Shown here: one piece after another, positions 8,891 through 20,014 of the stretch | Numbering within the stretch: position 1 is the first letter of the stretch | Layout of the letters: each line of letters starts with the position of its first letter | Made by a program: the position numbers and the translations under genes | Notes under the pieces: generated by a model | Told to the model about the DNA's origin: nothing | Seen by the model: only the letters and a program-made list of their open reading frames with translations | Database searches by the model: none | Source of the DNA: Pleomorphomonas sp. NRK KF1 | GTDB lineage: Bacteria > Pseudomonadota > Alphaproteobacteria > Rhizobiales > Pleomorphomonadaceae | Direction: 5' to 3' | DNA length: 64,000 bases | NCBI RefSeq assembly: GCF_023721755.1 | Contig: NZ_JAMDLH010000001.1 | Span: forward strand, 682,001 to 746,000

Positions 8891-10429
8891 TCAGGCGGCT
8901 TCCGTGGTCGGTTGTCCAATGGCGGCGGCGAGAACCTTCTCCTGCGTCAAACCTTCGTTGACGTAGTTGCCCCTCAGCTTGCCTTCGCCCATGACCAGAA
9001 CGCGGTCGCTGATGCCGAGCACCTCGGGCATTTCCGAGGAGATCATCAACACTGCGACGCCCTGCTTGGCGAGTTCAAAGATCAGCTTGTAGATCTCGTA
9101 TTTGGCGCCTACGTCGATGCCACGCGTCGGCTCGTCCAAGATCAACACCTTCGGCTCGGGCAACAGCATCTTGGCGACGACCGCCTTCTGCTGGTTGCCA
9201 CCCGACAGCGAAGCGATCGGCAGAAGAGGCTCCGCCGTCTTGACCTTCATGCGAATGATCTGGTTCTGGATCTCGGCCAACTCGGCCTCGGACTGGATGA
9301 AGCCGCCGGTGGTGTAGCGCTTCAGAACCGACATAGTGATGTTGTAGCCGACGCCCATCAACGGCACGATGCCATGCCGCTTGCGATCTTCCGGCACCAT
9401 GCAGATGCCGAGCCTCACCGCGTCACGGGGCGCCCGAACGCTGATTTCCTGGCCCTCGAGGAAAATCTTGCCCTCGTGGTCACCGTTCCAGCAGCCGAAC
9501 AGCTTGCAGGCAAGTTCGGTACGCCCGGCACCGACCAACCCGGCCACTCCGAGGATTTCACCCTTGCGGAGCTCGAAGGAAACGTTGTCCACCACCTTGC
9601 GTTCGCGGTTGGTCACGTCCCAGCAGGAGATGTTCTTGGCCTCGAACACCACGTCGCCAATGGCGTGCGTTTCGCGCGGAAAGAGGTTCTTCATCTCGCG
9701 GCCGACCATCATGGTGATGATCTTGTTGGTGTCGAGTTCGGCCATCGGCTGCGTGCCGATATGGGTTCCGTCGCGGATGACGGTGACCGTGTCGGCGATC
9801 TCGGCGACCTCTTCGAGCTTGTGCGAGATGTAGACGCAGGCCATGCCGTTGGCCTTGAATTCCTTGATAAGATTGAGGAGCGTCTTGGTTTCGGCCGTCG
9901 TCAGGGCCGACGTGGGCTCGTCCAGGATCAGAAGCTTGGCGTTCTTGTTGAGCGCCTTGGCGATCTCCACAAGCTGCTGCTTGCCGCCCGAATAGTTGTA
10001 GACCGGCAGAGCGACGTTGATGTCGCTCATCTTGAGGCGGGCCATCAGCTTCTCGGCCTGGGCGTTCATCAGGTCGTAGTCGATGAAGCCGGCCATGTTG
10101 CGTGGCTCGGAGCCGAGGAAGATGTTCTCCGCCACCGTAAGGTGCGGCACCATCATCAACTCCTGATGGATGATGACGATACCCGCTTCCTCGGTCTCGC
10201 GGATGTTGCGCGCCTTGAGTTCCTTGCCTTCCCAGAGGATCTGTCCCGACCAAGTGCCGTAGGGATAGACCGCCGAGAGAACCTTCATCAGCGTCGACTT
10301 GCCGGCACCGTTCTCGCCGCAGAGTCCCACGCATTCGCCACGGCGAACCTGGAGATGAATCCCATCGATCGCCTTGACGCCATTAAAGTCCTTGGTGATG
10401 TCGTGCATCTCCAAGAGATAGTCTGACAT
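8891..10429 (-). CDS. xylG: Sugar ABC transporter ATP-binding protein, XylG type
   Basis: This 512-residue protein carries two fused ATPase domains, as in the RbsA/XylG/MglA group. The first half has Walker [10 protein letters not shown] near residue 37 and Walker [11 protein letters not shown]. The second half has the degenerate P-loop GLVGAGRTE, a LSGGNQQK signature and [14 protein letters not shown]. The start at 10429 gives the family N terminus ([15 protein letters not shown]) and has an AGGGAG site upstream. An open frame of 78 codons further upstream is not believed to be translated. It powers the XylH channel. Confidence 0.92.
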   Translation of the reverse strand: MSDYLLEMHDITKDFNGVKAIDGIHLQVRRGECVGLCGENGAGKSTLMKVLSAVYPYGTWSGQILWEGKELKARNIRETEEAGIVIIHQELMMVPHLTVAENIFLGSEPRNMAGFIDYDLMNAQAEKLMARLKMSDINVALPVYNYSGGKQQLVEIAKALNKNAKLLILDEPTSALTTAETKTLLNLIKEFKANGMACVYISHKLEEVAEIADTVTVIRDGTHIGTQPMAELDTNKIITMMVGREMKNLFPRETHAIGDVVFEAKNISCWDVTNRERKVVDNVSFELRKGEILGVAGLVGAGRTELACKLFGCWNGDHEGKIFLEGQEISVRAPRDAVRLGICMVPEDRKRHGIVPLMGVGYNITMSVLKRYTTGGFIQSEAELAEIQNQIIRMKVKTAEPLLPIASLSGGNQQKAVVAKMLLPEPKVLILDEPTRGIDVGAKYEIYKLIFELAKQGVAVLMISSEMPEVLGISDRVLVMGEGKLRGNYVNEGLTQEKVLAAAIGQPTTEAA

Positions 10430-10809
10430 GGACCGCACTCCCTTCGACGGCGCGAACGGCCTCGGGCAGGCCTCGCGCGCCATCCTTCTCCGATCGGAGC
10501 CAAAGGCCTCGAAGGCCCGTCGCTTCCCAAAACCGGCTTTCCGCCGAATACGACTCGACGCGCCGCCCCCGCGGCTTGCCGACCCGGCACGGCGCCCTTG
10601 CAGGAAGCCGCGACACCTTCCGCTGTTCTCCGCATGAAGGCCGATCCTGAAGGCATCGGCCAACGATCACCCGTCCCATGCGCTCGGAATTGGCTTCGAC
10701 ACGCAGAGCCTCAGGCGACGCACACGCGACACGCCGAAGCGGCGGTTCAAAGGCAATCACCGGACGGGCAAGCCGACGAACCTCCCCGATCCGATCGGCA
10801 AACAGCATG

Positions 10810-10834
10810 CCGGGGCGGGTTTTGCCCGCCCCGG
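10810..10834 (-). terminator. Hairpin after xylF (attenuator or transcript end)
   Basis: A ten-base-pair perfect stem, CCGGGGCGGG/CCCGCCCCGG with a five-base loop, lies 16 bases after the xylF stop. Such hairpins often protect binding-protein mRNA and reduce read-through to ATPase and permease genes. The remaining 380 bases before xylG hold no gene that I can support. Confidence 0.7.
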
Positions 10835-10850
10835 TTGTTACGTCAGAGGA

Positions 10851-11858
10851 TCACTTACCCTCGACCTGTTCCTTCGTGTAGAAGCCGTCCTCGACGACCT
10901 TCATCACGTTGTCCTTGGTCAGCGGGATCGGCGTCAGCAGCACGGAGTCGACTTCCTTCATGCCGTTGTCGAGCTTGGCCGAGTATTCCACCGGCTCACC
11001 CTTGACGAGCTTGATCGACAGCTTGGCGGCTTCCGAAGCGATCAGCTGCAGCGGCTTGTAGACGGTGACCGTCTGCGTGCCTTCGATGACCCGCTTGATG
11101 GCGGCGAGGTCGGCGTCCTGACCGGAGATGGCTACCTTGCCGGCAAGACCCTGGGCGGCGAGAGCCTGGATGGCGCCGCCGGCCGTGCCGTCGTTCGACG
11201 CGACGACGGCGTCGATCTTGTTGTTGGCAGCTGTCAGCGCGTTCTCCATGATCGACAGCGCTTCGGTCGGGCTCCACTCCTTGACCCACTGCGAACCGAT
11301 GATCTTCACCTTGCCGGCGTCGACGGCAGCCTGGAGAGCCTTCTCCTGACCGGCGCGAAGCAGCTTGGCGTTGTTGTCGGTCGGCGCGCCGCCGAGCATG
11401 TAGTAGTTGCCTTCCGGCACGACCTTGAGGACGGCCTCGGCCTGCAGATAACCGACGCGCTCGTTGTCGAAGGAGATGTAGGCGTCTTCGTCCGCGTTCA
11501 GGATCAGACGGTCATAGGAGACGATCTTGATACCAGCCTTGTGGGCTTCGTCGATGACTTCGCCGAACACCTGAGAGTTCATCGGCACGATGGCAATCGC
11601 GTCGACCTTCTGGGAGATCAGGTTCTCGACCTGATTGACCTGCTTCTGCTCGTTGGCGTCGGCGGAGGTCACGATCACCTCGGCGCCCAGTTCCTTGGCG
11701 GCGGCAATGAAATAGTCGCGGTCACGAGCCCAGCGCTCGACACGCAGGTCGTCGATCGAGAAGCCGAGGACCGGCTTGTCGGCAGAAGCCTGAGCAGCCA
11801 TGGGCAACGCAACGGCAGCAGCCAGGATGGTGCTCGAAAGAATGGTAGAAAGCTTCAT
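10851..11858 (-). CDS. xylF: D-xylose-type periplasmic binding protein
   Basis: This 335-residue periplasmic protein is highly similar to E. coli XylF through its length: SIDDLRVERWARDRD near residue 35, SYDRLI, ISFDNERVG, GGAPTDNNAKL, VVASNDGTAGGAIQAL and GKVAISGQDADLAAIKR. It begins with a clear signal peptide cleaved near residue 26. The ATG at 11858 is preferred over an in-frame GTG six bases upstream because the GGAGGAG site is then correctly spaced. It should bind D-xylose or a related sugar and pass it to XylGH. The downstream L-fucose genes suggest the ligand should be tested rather than assumed. Confidence 0.93.
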   Translation of the reverse strand: MKLSTILSSTILAAAVALPMAAQASADKPVLGFSIDDLRVERWARDRDYFIAAAKELGAEVIVTSADANEQKQVNQVENLISQKVDAIAIVPMNSQVFGEVIDEAHKAGIKIVSYDRLILNADEDAYISFDNERVGYLQAEAVLKVVPEGNYYMLGGAPTDNNAKLLRAGQEKALQAAVDAGKVKIIGSQWVKEWSPTEALSIMENALTAANNKIDAVVASNDGTAGGAIQALAAQGLAGKVAISGQDADLAAIKRVIEGTQTVTVYKPLQLIASEAAKLSIKLVKGEPVEYSAKLDNGMKEVDSVLLTPIPLTKDNVMKVVEDGFYTKEQVEGK

Positions 11859-12137
11859 TGTCACTCCTCCTGAAGGCCCTCTCGGGCCTGACCGCCTCCC
11901 CGGCGGCCTCCTTGCACCCGAACCACGACCGAATGTTTGATCCTTCGGTCACTTCCCCCAGCAATGCCCGTCATGGGCTTCGCCGTTGGTTCGGGATGTA
12001 CCTCACGCGAGGATAGATGCCTCAAAGCAATGATGGACGCAACTCATTTTGATTGCGTAGATGCGTTGTGACCATCATCCATTTGACGAAGAAATTTCCT
12101 AACTTCGCCATGAGGTTCCTCGATACGCACGTGTACC

Positions 12138-12155
12138 CGCGCAATCCCTTGCGCG
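12138..12155. promoter_or_regulatory. Inverted repeat in the xylF upstream region
   Basis: CGCGCAA-TCCC-TTGCGCG is a perfect seven-base inverted repeat 280 bases upstream of xylF. It could be an operator for a sugar regulator or a leader hairpin. The 617-base gap between xylF and the reductase gene contains this repeat and the terminator at 12375-12403. No gene is supported there. Confidence 0.45.
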
Positions 12156-12365
12156 AGCATAAACAATCCCTGACGCGCTTTTCCTTTCGGACAGCCGTCG
12201 AATTTGATGTGATTTCATCAAGGACGTTCCCTCCAGGTCCCTGATGGCGTTTCCCGGGGACCCTCCCTGTCGCCGGTAAATTTCGACCCTCAAATTATAC
12301 TCATCGCCCAACCTTGGCAAGAGACAATCAGGCCGACTTCGACGAATGGTCCATCCGGCGAACCG

Positions 12366-12403
12366 CAACAAAAACCCCGCCGTAGCGCGCGGCCACGGCG
12401 GGG
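12366..12403 (-). terminator. Terminator of the fucose operon
   Basis: On the minus strand CCCCGCCGT pairs with ACGGCGGGG and is followed by TTTTTGTT. This is a classical intrinsic terminator 73 bases after the reductase stop. It separates the fuc operon from xylFGH. Confidence 0.85.
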
Positions 12404-12475
12404 CATCGTCGGAAAAGCTTTTTCAGGCTCTCGACATCCGGCGCTCAGATCTGTTCCACTTGGCGGACAAAGGCC

Positions 12476-13474
12476 TCAGGGCGTTGGGGCGTTGGCGGAG
12501 AGCAATCCCTCCGCCCGCAGTCGATCCCAGAGAGCCGGCGGAATCGAGGCTCGATACCAGTCGAAGTTCTGCTTGGCGGCACCTAGCCTGCTCATGCCGA
12601 CCACGACGGCCTTGACGGCAGGATGGGCCAACGGGAAATGCACGGCCGCCGCAGGCATTTGCACGCCTGCCTCGGCGCAGACGGCGGCGATTCGCCTCGC
12701 CTTCTCGACGACTTCCGGCGGCGCGGCGCCGTAGTCGTAGTTGCCGCCGGCCTCCGGCGGCTTCACCAGGATGCCCGAGTTGAAGATGCCGACGGCGACC
12801 ACGCCAACGCCCTTCTTCTCCGCCAGTGGCAGGAAGTCGGCGAGACCTGGCTGTTCCAGCAGCGTATAGCGCCCGGCAAGCATCACGACGTCGAGGTCGA
12901 GCTTGGAGACCAGATCGGCGGCCACGTCGGCCTCGTTGATGCCGATGCCAATGGCCTTGAGATCGCCGCTGCGCCTGAGTTCGTCGAGCGCGCGGTATCC
13001 GCTGTCGAGGGTCTCGCGATAGTGCCGATCGAAGCCGGCCTTGAGATTGCGCCGGTCGAGATCGTGGATGTAGGCGATGTCGATCGTCTGCGCCCCGAGC
13101 CGGTTGTACGACTGCTCGAGCGACCGCATGAAGCCATCGTAAGTATAGTCGAGAACCGGCCGCAACGGCAGTGGCCGCACCCATCCCCCCCGGTCCGGCG
13201 TCTCGCCGCGCCGATAAGGCACGAAGTAGCGGCCGACCTTGGTCGAGAGAAGATACTCCTCGCGAGGTTTGTTGCGCAGGAAGCGACCAAGCCTCAGCTC
13301 GCTGAGGCCGTAGCCGTAAAGCGGTGACGTGTCGTAGTAGCGGAAACCTTCGCCCCAGGCTTCGGCCAGGATGGAATCGGCCACATCGTCGGGCACATCC
13401 CATGAAAGCGTGCCGAGGCCGGAGGCTCCGAAGCCGAAGCGATAGGCCGGATTTTTCTCGAACGGATTTGTCAT
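12476..13474 (-). CDS. Aldo/keto reductase, probable D-threo-aldose/L-fucose 1-dehydrogenase
   Basis: This 332-residue NAD(P)-dependent enzyme resembles the D-threo-aldose (L-fucose) 1-dehydrogenases of the aldo/keto reductase superfamily. The catalytic tetrad is Asp48, Tyr53, Lys79 and His137, in RYYDTSPLYGYGLSE, LLSTKVGR and IAYIHDLD. The reaction would oxidise L-fucose to the lactone. It is the last gene of the operon with fucI and fucA, 77 bases after fucI. It thus adds an oxidative route beside the isomerase/aldolase route. An annotation as pyridoxal dehydrogenase is possible, but the fucose context favours the sugar. Confidence 0.85.
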   Translation of the reverse strand: MTNPFEKNPAYRFGFGASGLGTLSWDVPDDVADSILAEAWGEGFRYYDTSPLYGYGLSELRLGRFLRNKPREEYLLSTKVGRYFVPYRRGETPDRGGWVRPLPLRPVLDYTYDGFMRSLEQSYNRLGAQTIDIAYIHDLDRRNLKAGFDRHYRETLDSGYRALDELRRSGDLKAIGIGINEADVAADLVSKLDLDVVMLAGRYTLLEQPGLADFLPLAEKKGVGVVAVGIFNSGILVKPPEAGGNYDYGAAPPEVVEKARRIAAVCAEAGVQMPAAAVHFPLAHPAVKAVVVGMSRLGAAKQNFDWYRASIPPALWDRLRAEGLLSANAPTP

Positions 13475-13551
13475 TGTCCCGAAGGCTCCGTGTGCGCGCG
13501 CAGCAGGCCGCGGCGAAATCCGCCACGACCTGCAGCCGTCCTTATGTTCTG

Positions 13552-15324
<1,773 letters not shown>

Positions 15325-15377
15325 GTCTCTCTCCCTTCCTCCCGATACCTTTGCCCAGGCCAACCTCCCGCCCGGCT

Positions 15378-16088
15378 TCAGAGGCGCTTCGATCCGCCAT
15401 GCGGCGGTGGCTCAACCCTGTTCTTGACCGCGGTGTCGACGGCCTCGTCGGCCTGCTTGCCGTAGCTCTTGAAGCGCTCCAGCACGACGGTCATCTCCTC
15501 CTTGCCGAGGATCACGCCGCCGCCCAGCATGCGCGTGCCGATGTAGACGCGCGCCAGGTTCTCGACCTCCTCGAGAACGGCGAAGGCCTTGGCCGGCGTC
15601 TTGCCCAGCGCGATGACGCCATGGTTTCCCAGAAGACAGGCCATCCGGTCCTCCAGCGCCGAGAGCGCTTCGACCGACAGCTCGGCCGTACCGAATGGCG
15701 CATAGCCCGAGCACTTCACCACGTCGCCGCCGGAAACGCCGATCATGTAGTGGACAGGCGGTATGTCGAGCCGACAACAGGCGAGGATGGAGCAGTTGAC
15801 GGCGTGGCTGTGCAGCACCGCGTCGACGTCGGGCCGTGCCTTCAGGATGTCGTAGTGAAAGCGCCACTCGGACGAGGGAACGAAGTCGCCGTAATAGCGT
15901 CCCTCCCAGTCCATCTCGACGATCTGCTCCGGCCGCATCTTGTCGTAGGCGATGCCGGATGGCGTGATCAGCAATCCGCCCTCGACCCGAACGCTGAGGT
16001 TGCCGGCCGCGCCGATGTTCAGCCCGGATGCATTCATCCTGAGGCAGGTCGCGATCATCTCCTCGCGCAGGTCGCGATCGTCAGTCAT
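15378..16088 (-). CDS. fucA: L-fuculose-phosphate aldolase
   Basis: This 236-residue class II aldolase cleaves L-fuculose 1-phosphate into dihydroxyacetone phosphate and L-lactaldehyde. It has the catalytic Glu74 (SSEW) and zinc ligands His93, His95 (VLHSHAVN) and His156 (LGNHG), each one position from those of E. coli FucA. The glycine-rich [11 protein letters not shown] phosphate-binding block is at residues 24-34. Its start codon overlaps the stop of the upstream DeoR gene by four bases, so the two are translationally coupled. A fuculokinase is needed to make its substrate, and none lies in this operon. Confidence 0.92.
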   Translation of the reverse strand: MTDDRDLREEMIATCLRMNASGLNIGAAGNLSVRVEGGLLITPSGIAYDKMRPEQIVEMDWEGRYYGDFVPSSEWRFHYDILKARPDVDAVLHSHAVNCSILACCRLDIPPVHYMIGVSGGDVVKCSGYAPFGTAELSVEALSALEDRMACLLGNHGVIALGKTPAKAFAVLEEVENLARVYIGTRMLGGGVILGKEEMTVVLERFKSYGKQADEAVDTAVKNRVEPPPHGGSKRL

Positions 16089-16930
16089 TTTTCGGTTGCC
16101 TCCTGAGGCACGGACGGAACGGCCGTCCCTTCCGCCGGAGCTTCGTCCCGGGTGTCGTGGTCGAGCGGCGCAATCAGCACTTCAACGCCGGCATCCTCCA
16201 GCATGCGCCGATCGCCGTCTGAGATCCCTTCGTCGGTCACGAAGACATCGACTTCGGAAAGCGGGAACACCACAAGGCTGCGCGCTTCGCCGAACTTGGT
16301 GCTGTCGGCCAGCACGACGAGGCGCGCCGCCTGTCGCCGCAGCGCCCGCGCCGCCCTCAGCGGCAACGGATCGTCCTCCATGATCCCGGCCGGCCCGACG
16401 GCGTGGCAGCCGATGAAGAATGTGCTGGCGGCAACGTGAAACGCCGGCGGATCATCGAAGGGGCTGAGCACGATGCCCTGCTGGGCCAGCACCTCGCCGC
16501 CGGTAAGGAAGACGCGATTGTCGGTCTTGAAGGCAAGATGATTGGCCACCGGCAGCGAGTCAGTCAGCACGGTCAGCCCCACGGCCGGCAGCATTTCCGA
16601 AAAACGAGCAACGGTGGACCCGCCATAGAGGATCAAGGTGTCCGGCGTCGATACCAGCTCCACCGCCCGGCGCGCGATCGCCTCCTTCGCCGCGGCGGCG
16701 CGCTGCGCCTGCACGCCAAAAAAATAGGACGCGAGCGGCCGGCCGGCTGCCATCAGAGGCGCCACGCCGCCACGCACCTTGCGGATGCGTCCGGCCTCGC
16801 AAAGCTGATCGACGTCGCGACGCAGCGTTGCGCCGGACGCGTCGACCATGGTCAGAAGCTCCTCGTAGGACACGGCATCGCGTCCTTCGACGGCCTTCAG
16901 GATCAGGTTGAAGCGTTCTTCCTTCAGCAT
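16085..16930 (-). CDS. DeoR-family transcriptional regulator of the fucose operon
   Basis: This 281-residue regulator has an N-terminal winged helix (residues 1-55, with SYEELLTMVDASGATLRRDVDQL and RKVRGG) and a C-terminal sugar-phosphate-sensing DeoR domain (LYGGSTVARF, LTDSLPVANHL, FIGCHAVGPAG). Being first in the operon, it probably represses its own transcript and is released by a phosphorylated sugar such as fuculose phosphate. The start at 16930 matches the usual MLKEERF opening; a TTG 60 bases upstream is a weaker choice. About 30 Pro/Glu-rich residues extend the C terminus. The 290-base gap to the divergent ABC gene holds promoters but no clear operator. Confidence 0.85.
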   Translation of the reverse strand: MLKEERFNLILKAVEGRDAVSYEELLTMVDASGATLRRDVDQLCEAGRIRKVRGGVAPLMAAGRPLASYFFGVQAQRAAAAKEAIARRAVELVSTPDTLILYGGSTVARFSEMLPAVGLTVLTDSLPVANHLAFKTDNRVFLTGGEVLAQQGIVLSPFDDPPAFHVAASTFFIGCHAVGPAGIMEDDPLPLRAARALRRQAARLVVLADSTKFGEARSLVVFPLSEVDVFVTDEGISDGDRRMLEDAGVEVLIAPLDHDTRDEAPAEGTAVPSVPQEATEK

Positions 16931-17220
16931 GCCCAGACCATAAGTCCGGGCGGCATGGAGCGTCAATCTGCCGATCGCAGATTTGGTCAAAATAGCTCAT
17001 TTACTCGCAATATCTATCAAGCGGTCGATTTATGCCGATCCGGACGGCATATGGGCGACCAAAAAGGCAACATATGGCGCTTTTCGTCGCAAAGCCCCGG
17101 GCTGACGATCAATTCGTGCGCACTCGGCATTTCCCGCGCTTGATTCACTCATCGGGATTACCTAAGACCGTCCAAAACCCCGGCCAGAGATCGGCCGAAG
17201 ACCCTGACGGAGGAAGTTCG

Positions 17221-18174
17221 ATGCGTGCCTTGTTGTTTGCTCTCGCCGCCAGCGTTGCGGCGGTCCTGCCGGTCCATGCCGAAAACGTGACGGTCGACGT
17301 GACCGCCATCGTCGAGCATCCGGCGCTCGACGCCGTTCGCGACGGCGTCAAAAATGCGCTGGAAGCCGCCGGATACAAGGAAGGCGAGAATCTGACCTTC
17401 GTCTACAAGTCCGCTCAGGGCAATGCTGCCACCGCAGCTCAGATCGCCCGTCAGTTCGCCGGCGAAGAGCCCACCGTGATCGTGCCGATCTCGACCCCGT
17501 CGGCCCAGGCGGTTGCCGCGGCCACGCGCGACATCCCGATCGTCTTCTCCGCAGTGTCCGATCCGGTCGGCGCCCAGCTCGTGAAGAACATGGACAAGCC
17601 GGGCGGCAACGTCACCGGCCTCTCCGACATGTCACCGGTCGCCGAACACATCGCGCTTATCAAGGAAATCCTGCCGAACGTGAAAAAGCTGGGCTTCCTC
17701 TACAACTCGGGCGAAGCCAACTCGGTGTCGCTGCTGGCTGCCCTCAAGGCGGAAGCCGAAAAGGCCGGCGTCGAAGTGATCGAGTCCGCCGCCACCAAGA
17801 CGGCCGAGGTGCAGGGTGCCATGCGCGCGCTGGTCGGAAAGGCCGATGCCGTCTACGTCCCGACCGACAACACCATCATCTCCGCCCTGGAGTCGGCGGT
17901 CGGCGTCGCCGAGGAGTCGAAGCTGCCGCTGTTCACGGCTGACACCGACAGCGTGGCGCGCGGCGCCATCGCCGCGCTCGGCTTCAACTACTACGATGTC
18001 GGCAAGCAGACCGGCGCCATCGTCGTGCGCGTGCTGAAGGGCGAGACCGTCGGCGACATTCCCGCCACCGTCGCCAAGGGCACCGACCTCGTCGTCAACA
18101 AGTCGGCCGCCACCAAGATGGGCGTGACCCTGCCGGAAGCCGTGGTCGCCCGTGCCACCAAGGTGATCGAGTAA
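17221..18174 (+). CDS. ABC transporter substrate-binding protein (PF04392 type)
   Basis: This 317-residue periplasmic protein has a signal peptide (cleaved after about residue 20, HA-EN) and the typical family course: VTAIVEHPALDAVRDGVKNAL, PSAQAVAAATRDIPIVFSAVSDPVGA, GGNVTGLSD and VYVPTDNTIISAL. This group is related to the TrpX/tyrosine-type binding proteins of Gram-positive bacteria, but ligands are diverse. The GGAGGAAG site before 17221 fixes the start. It heads a three-gene transporter operon with the permease and ATPase. I see no T-box or other amino-acid-sensing leader, so the ligand is unknown. Confidence 0.85.
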   Translation: MRALLFALAASVAAVLPVHAENVTVDVTAIVEHPALDAVRDGVKNALEAAGYKEGENLTFVYKSAQGNAATAAQIARQFAGEEPTVIVPISTPSAQAVAAATRDIPIVFSAVSDPVGAQLVKNMDKPGGNVTGLSDMSPVAEHIALIKEILPNVKKLGFLYNSGEANSVSLLAALKAEAEKAGVEVIESAATKTAEVQGAMRALVGKADAVYVPTDNTIISALESAVGVAEESKLPLFTADTDSVARGAIAALGFNYYDVGKQTGAIVVRVLKGETVGDIPATVAKGTDLVVNKSAATKMGVTLPEAVVARATKVIE

Positions 18175-18183
18175 CCAGGACGT

Positions 18184-18294
18184 CGCGCCCCGTCGCCGAT
18201 CGCGACGGGGCGCGTCTCCACGAGAAAGGCCGGTTTTCCGGCCGGGATATCCCGTTGGCGCCAAGTTGGCTCAACACTCCATTTCGGGATATCC
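18184..18294 (+). terminator. Hairpin cluster between binding protein and permease genes
   Basis: A 13-base-pair stem (18184-18214) is followed by GGCCGG-TTTT-CCGGCC (18228-18243). A pair of GGGATATCC blocks (near 18245 and 18286) then forms a ten-base inverted repeat. There is no strong T tract after the first stem. The role is more likely mRNA end protection and reduced read-through than full termination. Confidence 0.6.
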
Positions 18295-18308
18295 AGCACT
18301 GAGGATCG

Positions 18309-19196
18309 TTGAGCGTGAGTCAAATCGCCCTTTGGGGGGCCGTCGAACTCGGCCTCGTCTATGCCTTCGTCGCGCTCGGCGTCTATCTCGCCTTCCGCGT
18401 CCTCGACTTCCCGGACCTCACCGTCGACGGCACGTTCCCGCTCGGTGCCGCCGTGACGGCCGTGCTGATCATGGCCGGCGTCAATCCCTGGTTCGCCGCC
18501 GCGGTCTCCATGTTGGCCGGCGCGCTGGCCGGGCTGGTGACGGCGGCGCTCAACGTCCGTTTCAAGATCCTGAACCTGCTCGCCTCGATCCTGACCATGA
18601 TCGCCTTGTTCTCGGTCAATCTTCGCGTGATGGGCCGGCCGAACGTGGCGCTGCTGTCCGTCGACACCATGCTGACCCCATTTTACGGCAACGGCCTCAG
18701 GGACTTCATGGTGCGGCCGTTGTTCCTTCTGGTCTTGGCCATCGTGGCGCTGATCGTCGTCTGGCGCTACCTGGAGAGCGACGCCGGTCTCGCAATGCGC
18801 GCCACGGGCGCCAATGCCCGCATGGCCCGCGCCCAGGGCATCAACACCGACCGCCAGATCTATCTCGGCATCGCCCTTTCCAACGCCCTGGTCGCGCTCG
18901 GCGGCGCACTGTTCGCCCAGACCAACGGCTTTGCCGACGTCACTTCGGGTGTCGGCACCATCGTCGTCGGCCTCGCCGCGGTGATCATCGGCGAGACGCT
19001 GTTCGGTACCCGCCGCATTCTGATCGCCCTGATCGGCTGCGTCGTCGGCTCCATCGTCTACCGCATTGCCATCCAGTTGGCCCTGTCGAGCGACTCGCTC
19101 GGCCTGCAGGCATCCGATCTGAACTTGGTCACGGCCGTCCTCGTCACCTTCGCGTTGGTGCTGCCGCGCCTCAAGCGGGGAGTGCTCTCGTCATGA
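18309..19196 (+). CDS. ABC transporter permease (BPD_transp_2-like)
   Basis: This 295-residue membrane protein has eight to ten hydrophobic segments and belongs to the permease group paired with PF04392 binding proteins. The segment MRATGANARMARAQGINTDRQIYLGIALSNALVALGGALF is typical. The start appears to be a TTG (18309) with GAGGAT upstream; a GTG two codons later is possible. Its stop overlaps the ATPase start in ATGA, so the two are coupled. It should form the inner-membrane channel of the importer encoded by this operon. Confidence 0.87.
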   Translation: MSVSQIALWGAVELGLVYAFVALGVYLAFRVLDFPDLTVDGTFPLGAAVTAVLIMAGVNPWFAAAVSMLAGALAGLVTAALNVRFKILNLLASILTMIALFSVNLRVMGRPNVALLSVDTMLTPFYGNGLRDFMVRPLFLLVLAIVALIVVWRYLESDAGLAMRATGANARMARAQGINTDRQIYLGIALSNALVALGGALFAQTNGFADVTSGVGTIVVGLAAVIIGETLFGTRRILIALIGCVVGSIVYRIAIQLALSSDSLGLQASDLNLVTAVLVTFALVLPRLKRGVLSS

Positions 19197-19990
19197 TCGT
19201 CCTCGACAACATCCACGTCGTGTTCGGGCGCGGTACGCCGCTCGAAAAGAAAGCGCTGGCCGGCGTATCCCTGACCATCAAGGAAGGCGCCTTCACCACC
19301 GTCATCGGCTCCAACGGCGCCGGCAAGTCGACCCTGCTCGGCGTGCTGGCCGGCGATGTCATCCCCGTCGAAGGCAGCGTGCGCATCGGCGAGGCCGATG
19401 TCACCAAGCTGCCCACCGCCGCCCGCGCCGGGCGCGTTGCGCGCGTCTTCCAGGATCCGCTCGCCGGCTCGTGCGGCGCCCTGTCGATCGAGGAGAACCT
19501 TGCGCTTGCCTACAAGCGGGGGCAGCGGCGCGGCCTCAAGTTGGCGCTCGGCCATCACCGTCGCAAGCTCTTCCGCGAGCGCATTGCCGAGCTCGATCTC
19601 GGTCTTGAAAACCGCATGACCGACCGCATGGCCATGCTGTCCGGCGGGCAGCGCCAGGCCGTGTCGCTGGTGATGGCCATGATGGCCGGCTGCGACGTGC
19701 TGCTGCTCGACGAGCACACCGCCGCCCTCGATCCGGGCATGGCCGAATTCGTGATGAAGCTCACAGAGAAGATCGTCGGCGCCAACAAGCTGACAACGCT
19801 GATGGTGACGCATTCGATGCGGCAAGCGCTCGATTACGGCGACCGGACCATCATGCTGCACGGTGGCGAGATCGTGCTCGACGTCGAAGGCAACAACCGC
19901 CGCAATCTCGACGTCGAGGACCTCATCGACATGTTCCGCCGCGTTCGTGGCCAGACTCTCGACGACGACGAGCTGTTGATCGCCGAATGA
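19193..19990 (+). CDS. ABC transporter ATP-binding protein
   Basis: This 265-residue single-domain ATPase has Walker A GSNGAGKST near residues 41-49, the signature LSGGQRQAVSL, Walker B VLLLDEHTAALDP, and the switch histidine in TLMVTHSMRQAL. The Walker B glutamate is followed by His rather than Pro (DEHTAAL), as is usual in this transporter group. It is the last gene of the operon, overlaps the permease stop by four bases, and energises import. Confidence 0.9.
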   Translation: MIVLDNIHVVFGRGTPLEKKALAGVSLTIKEGAFTTVIGSNGAGKSTLLGVLAGDVIPVEGSVRIGEADVTKLPTAARAGRVARVFQDPLAGSCGALSIEENLALAYKRGQRRGLKLALGHHRRKLFRERIAELDLGLENRMTDRMAMLSGGQRQAVSLVMAMMAGCDVLLLDEHTAALDPGMAEFVMKLTEKIVGANKLTTLMVTHSMRQALDYGDRTIMLHGGEIVLDVEGNNRRNLDVEDLIDMFRRVRGQTLDDDELLIAE

Positions 19991-19991
19991 C

Positions 19992-20012
19992 GAGGGCGGT
20001 TTCTCCGCCCTC
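19992..20012. terminator. Hairpin between convergent ATPase and HAD genes
   Basis: GAGGGCGG-TTTCT-CCGCCCTC forms an eight-base-pair stem in the 24-base space between two convergent stop codons. T runs are weak. Confidence 0.55.
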
Positions 20013-20014
20013 TC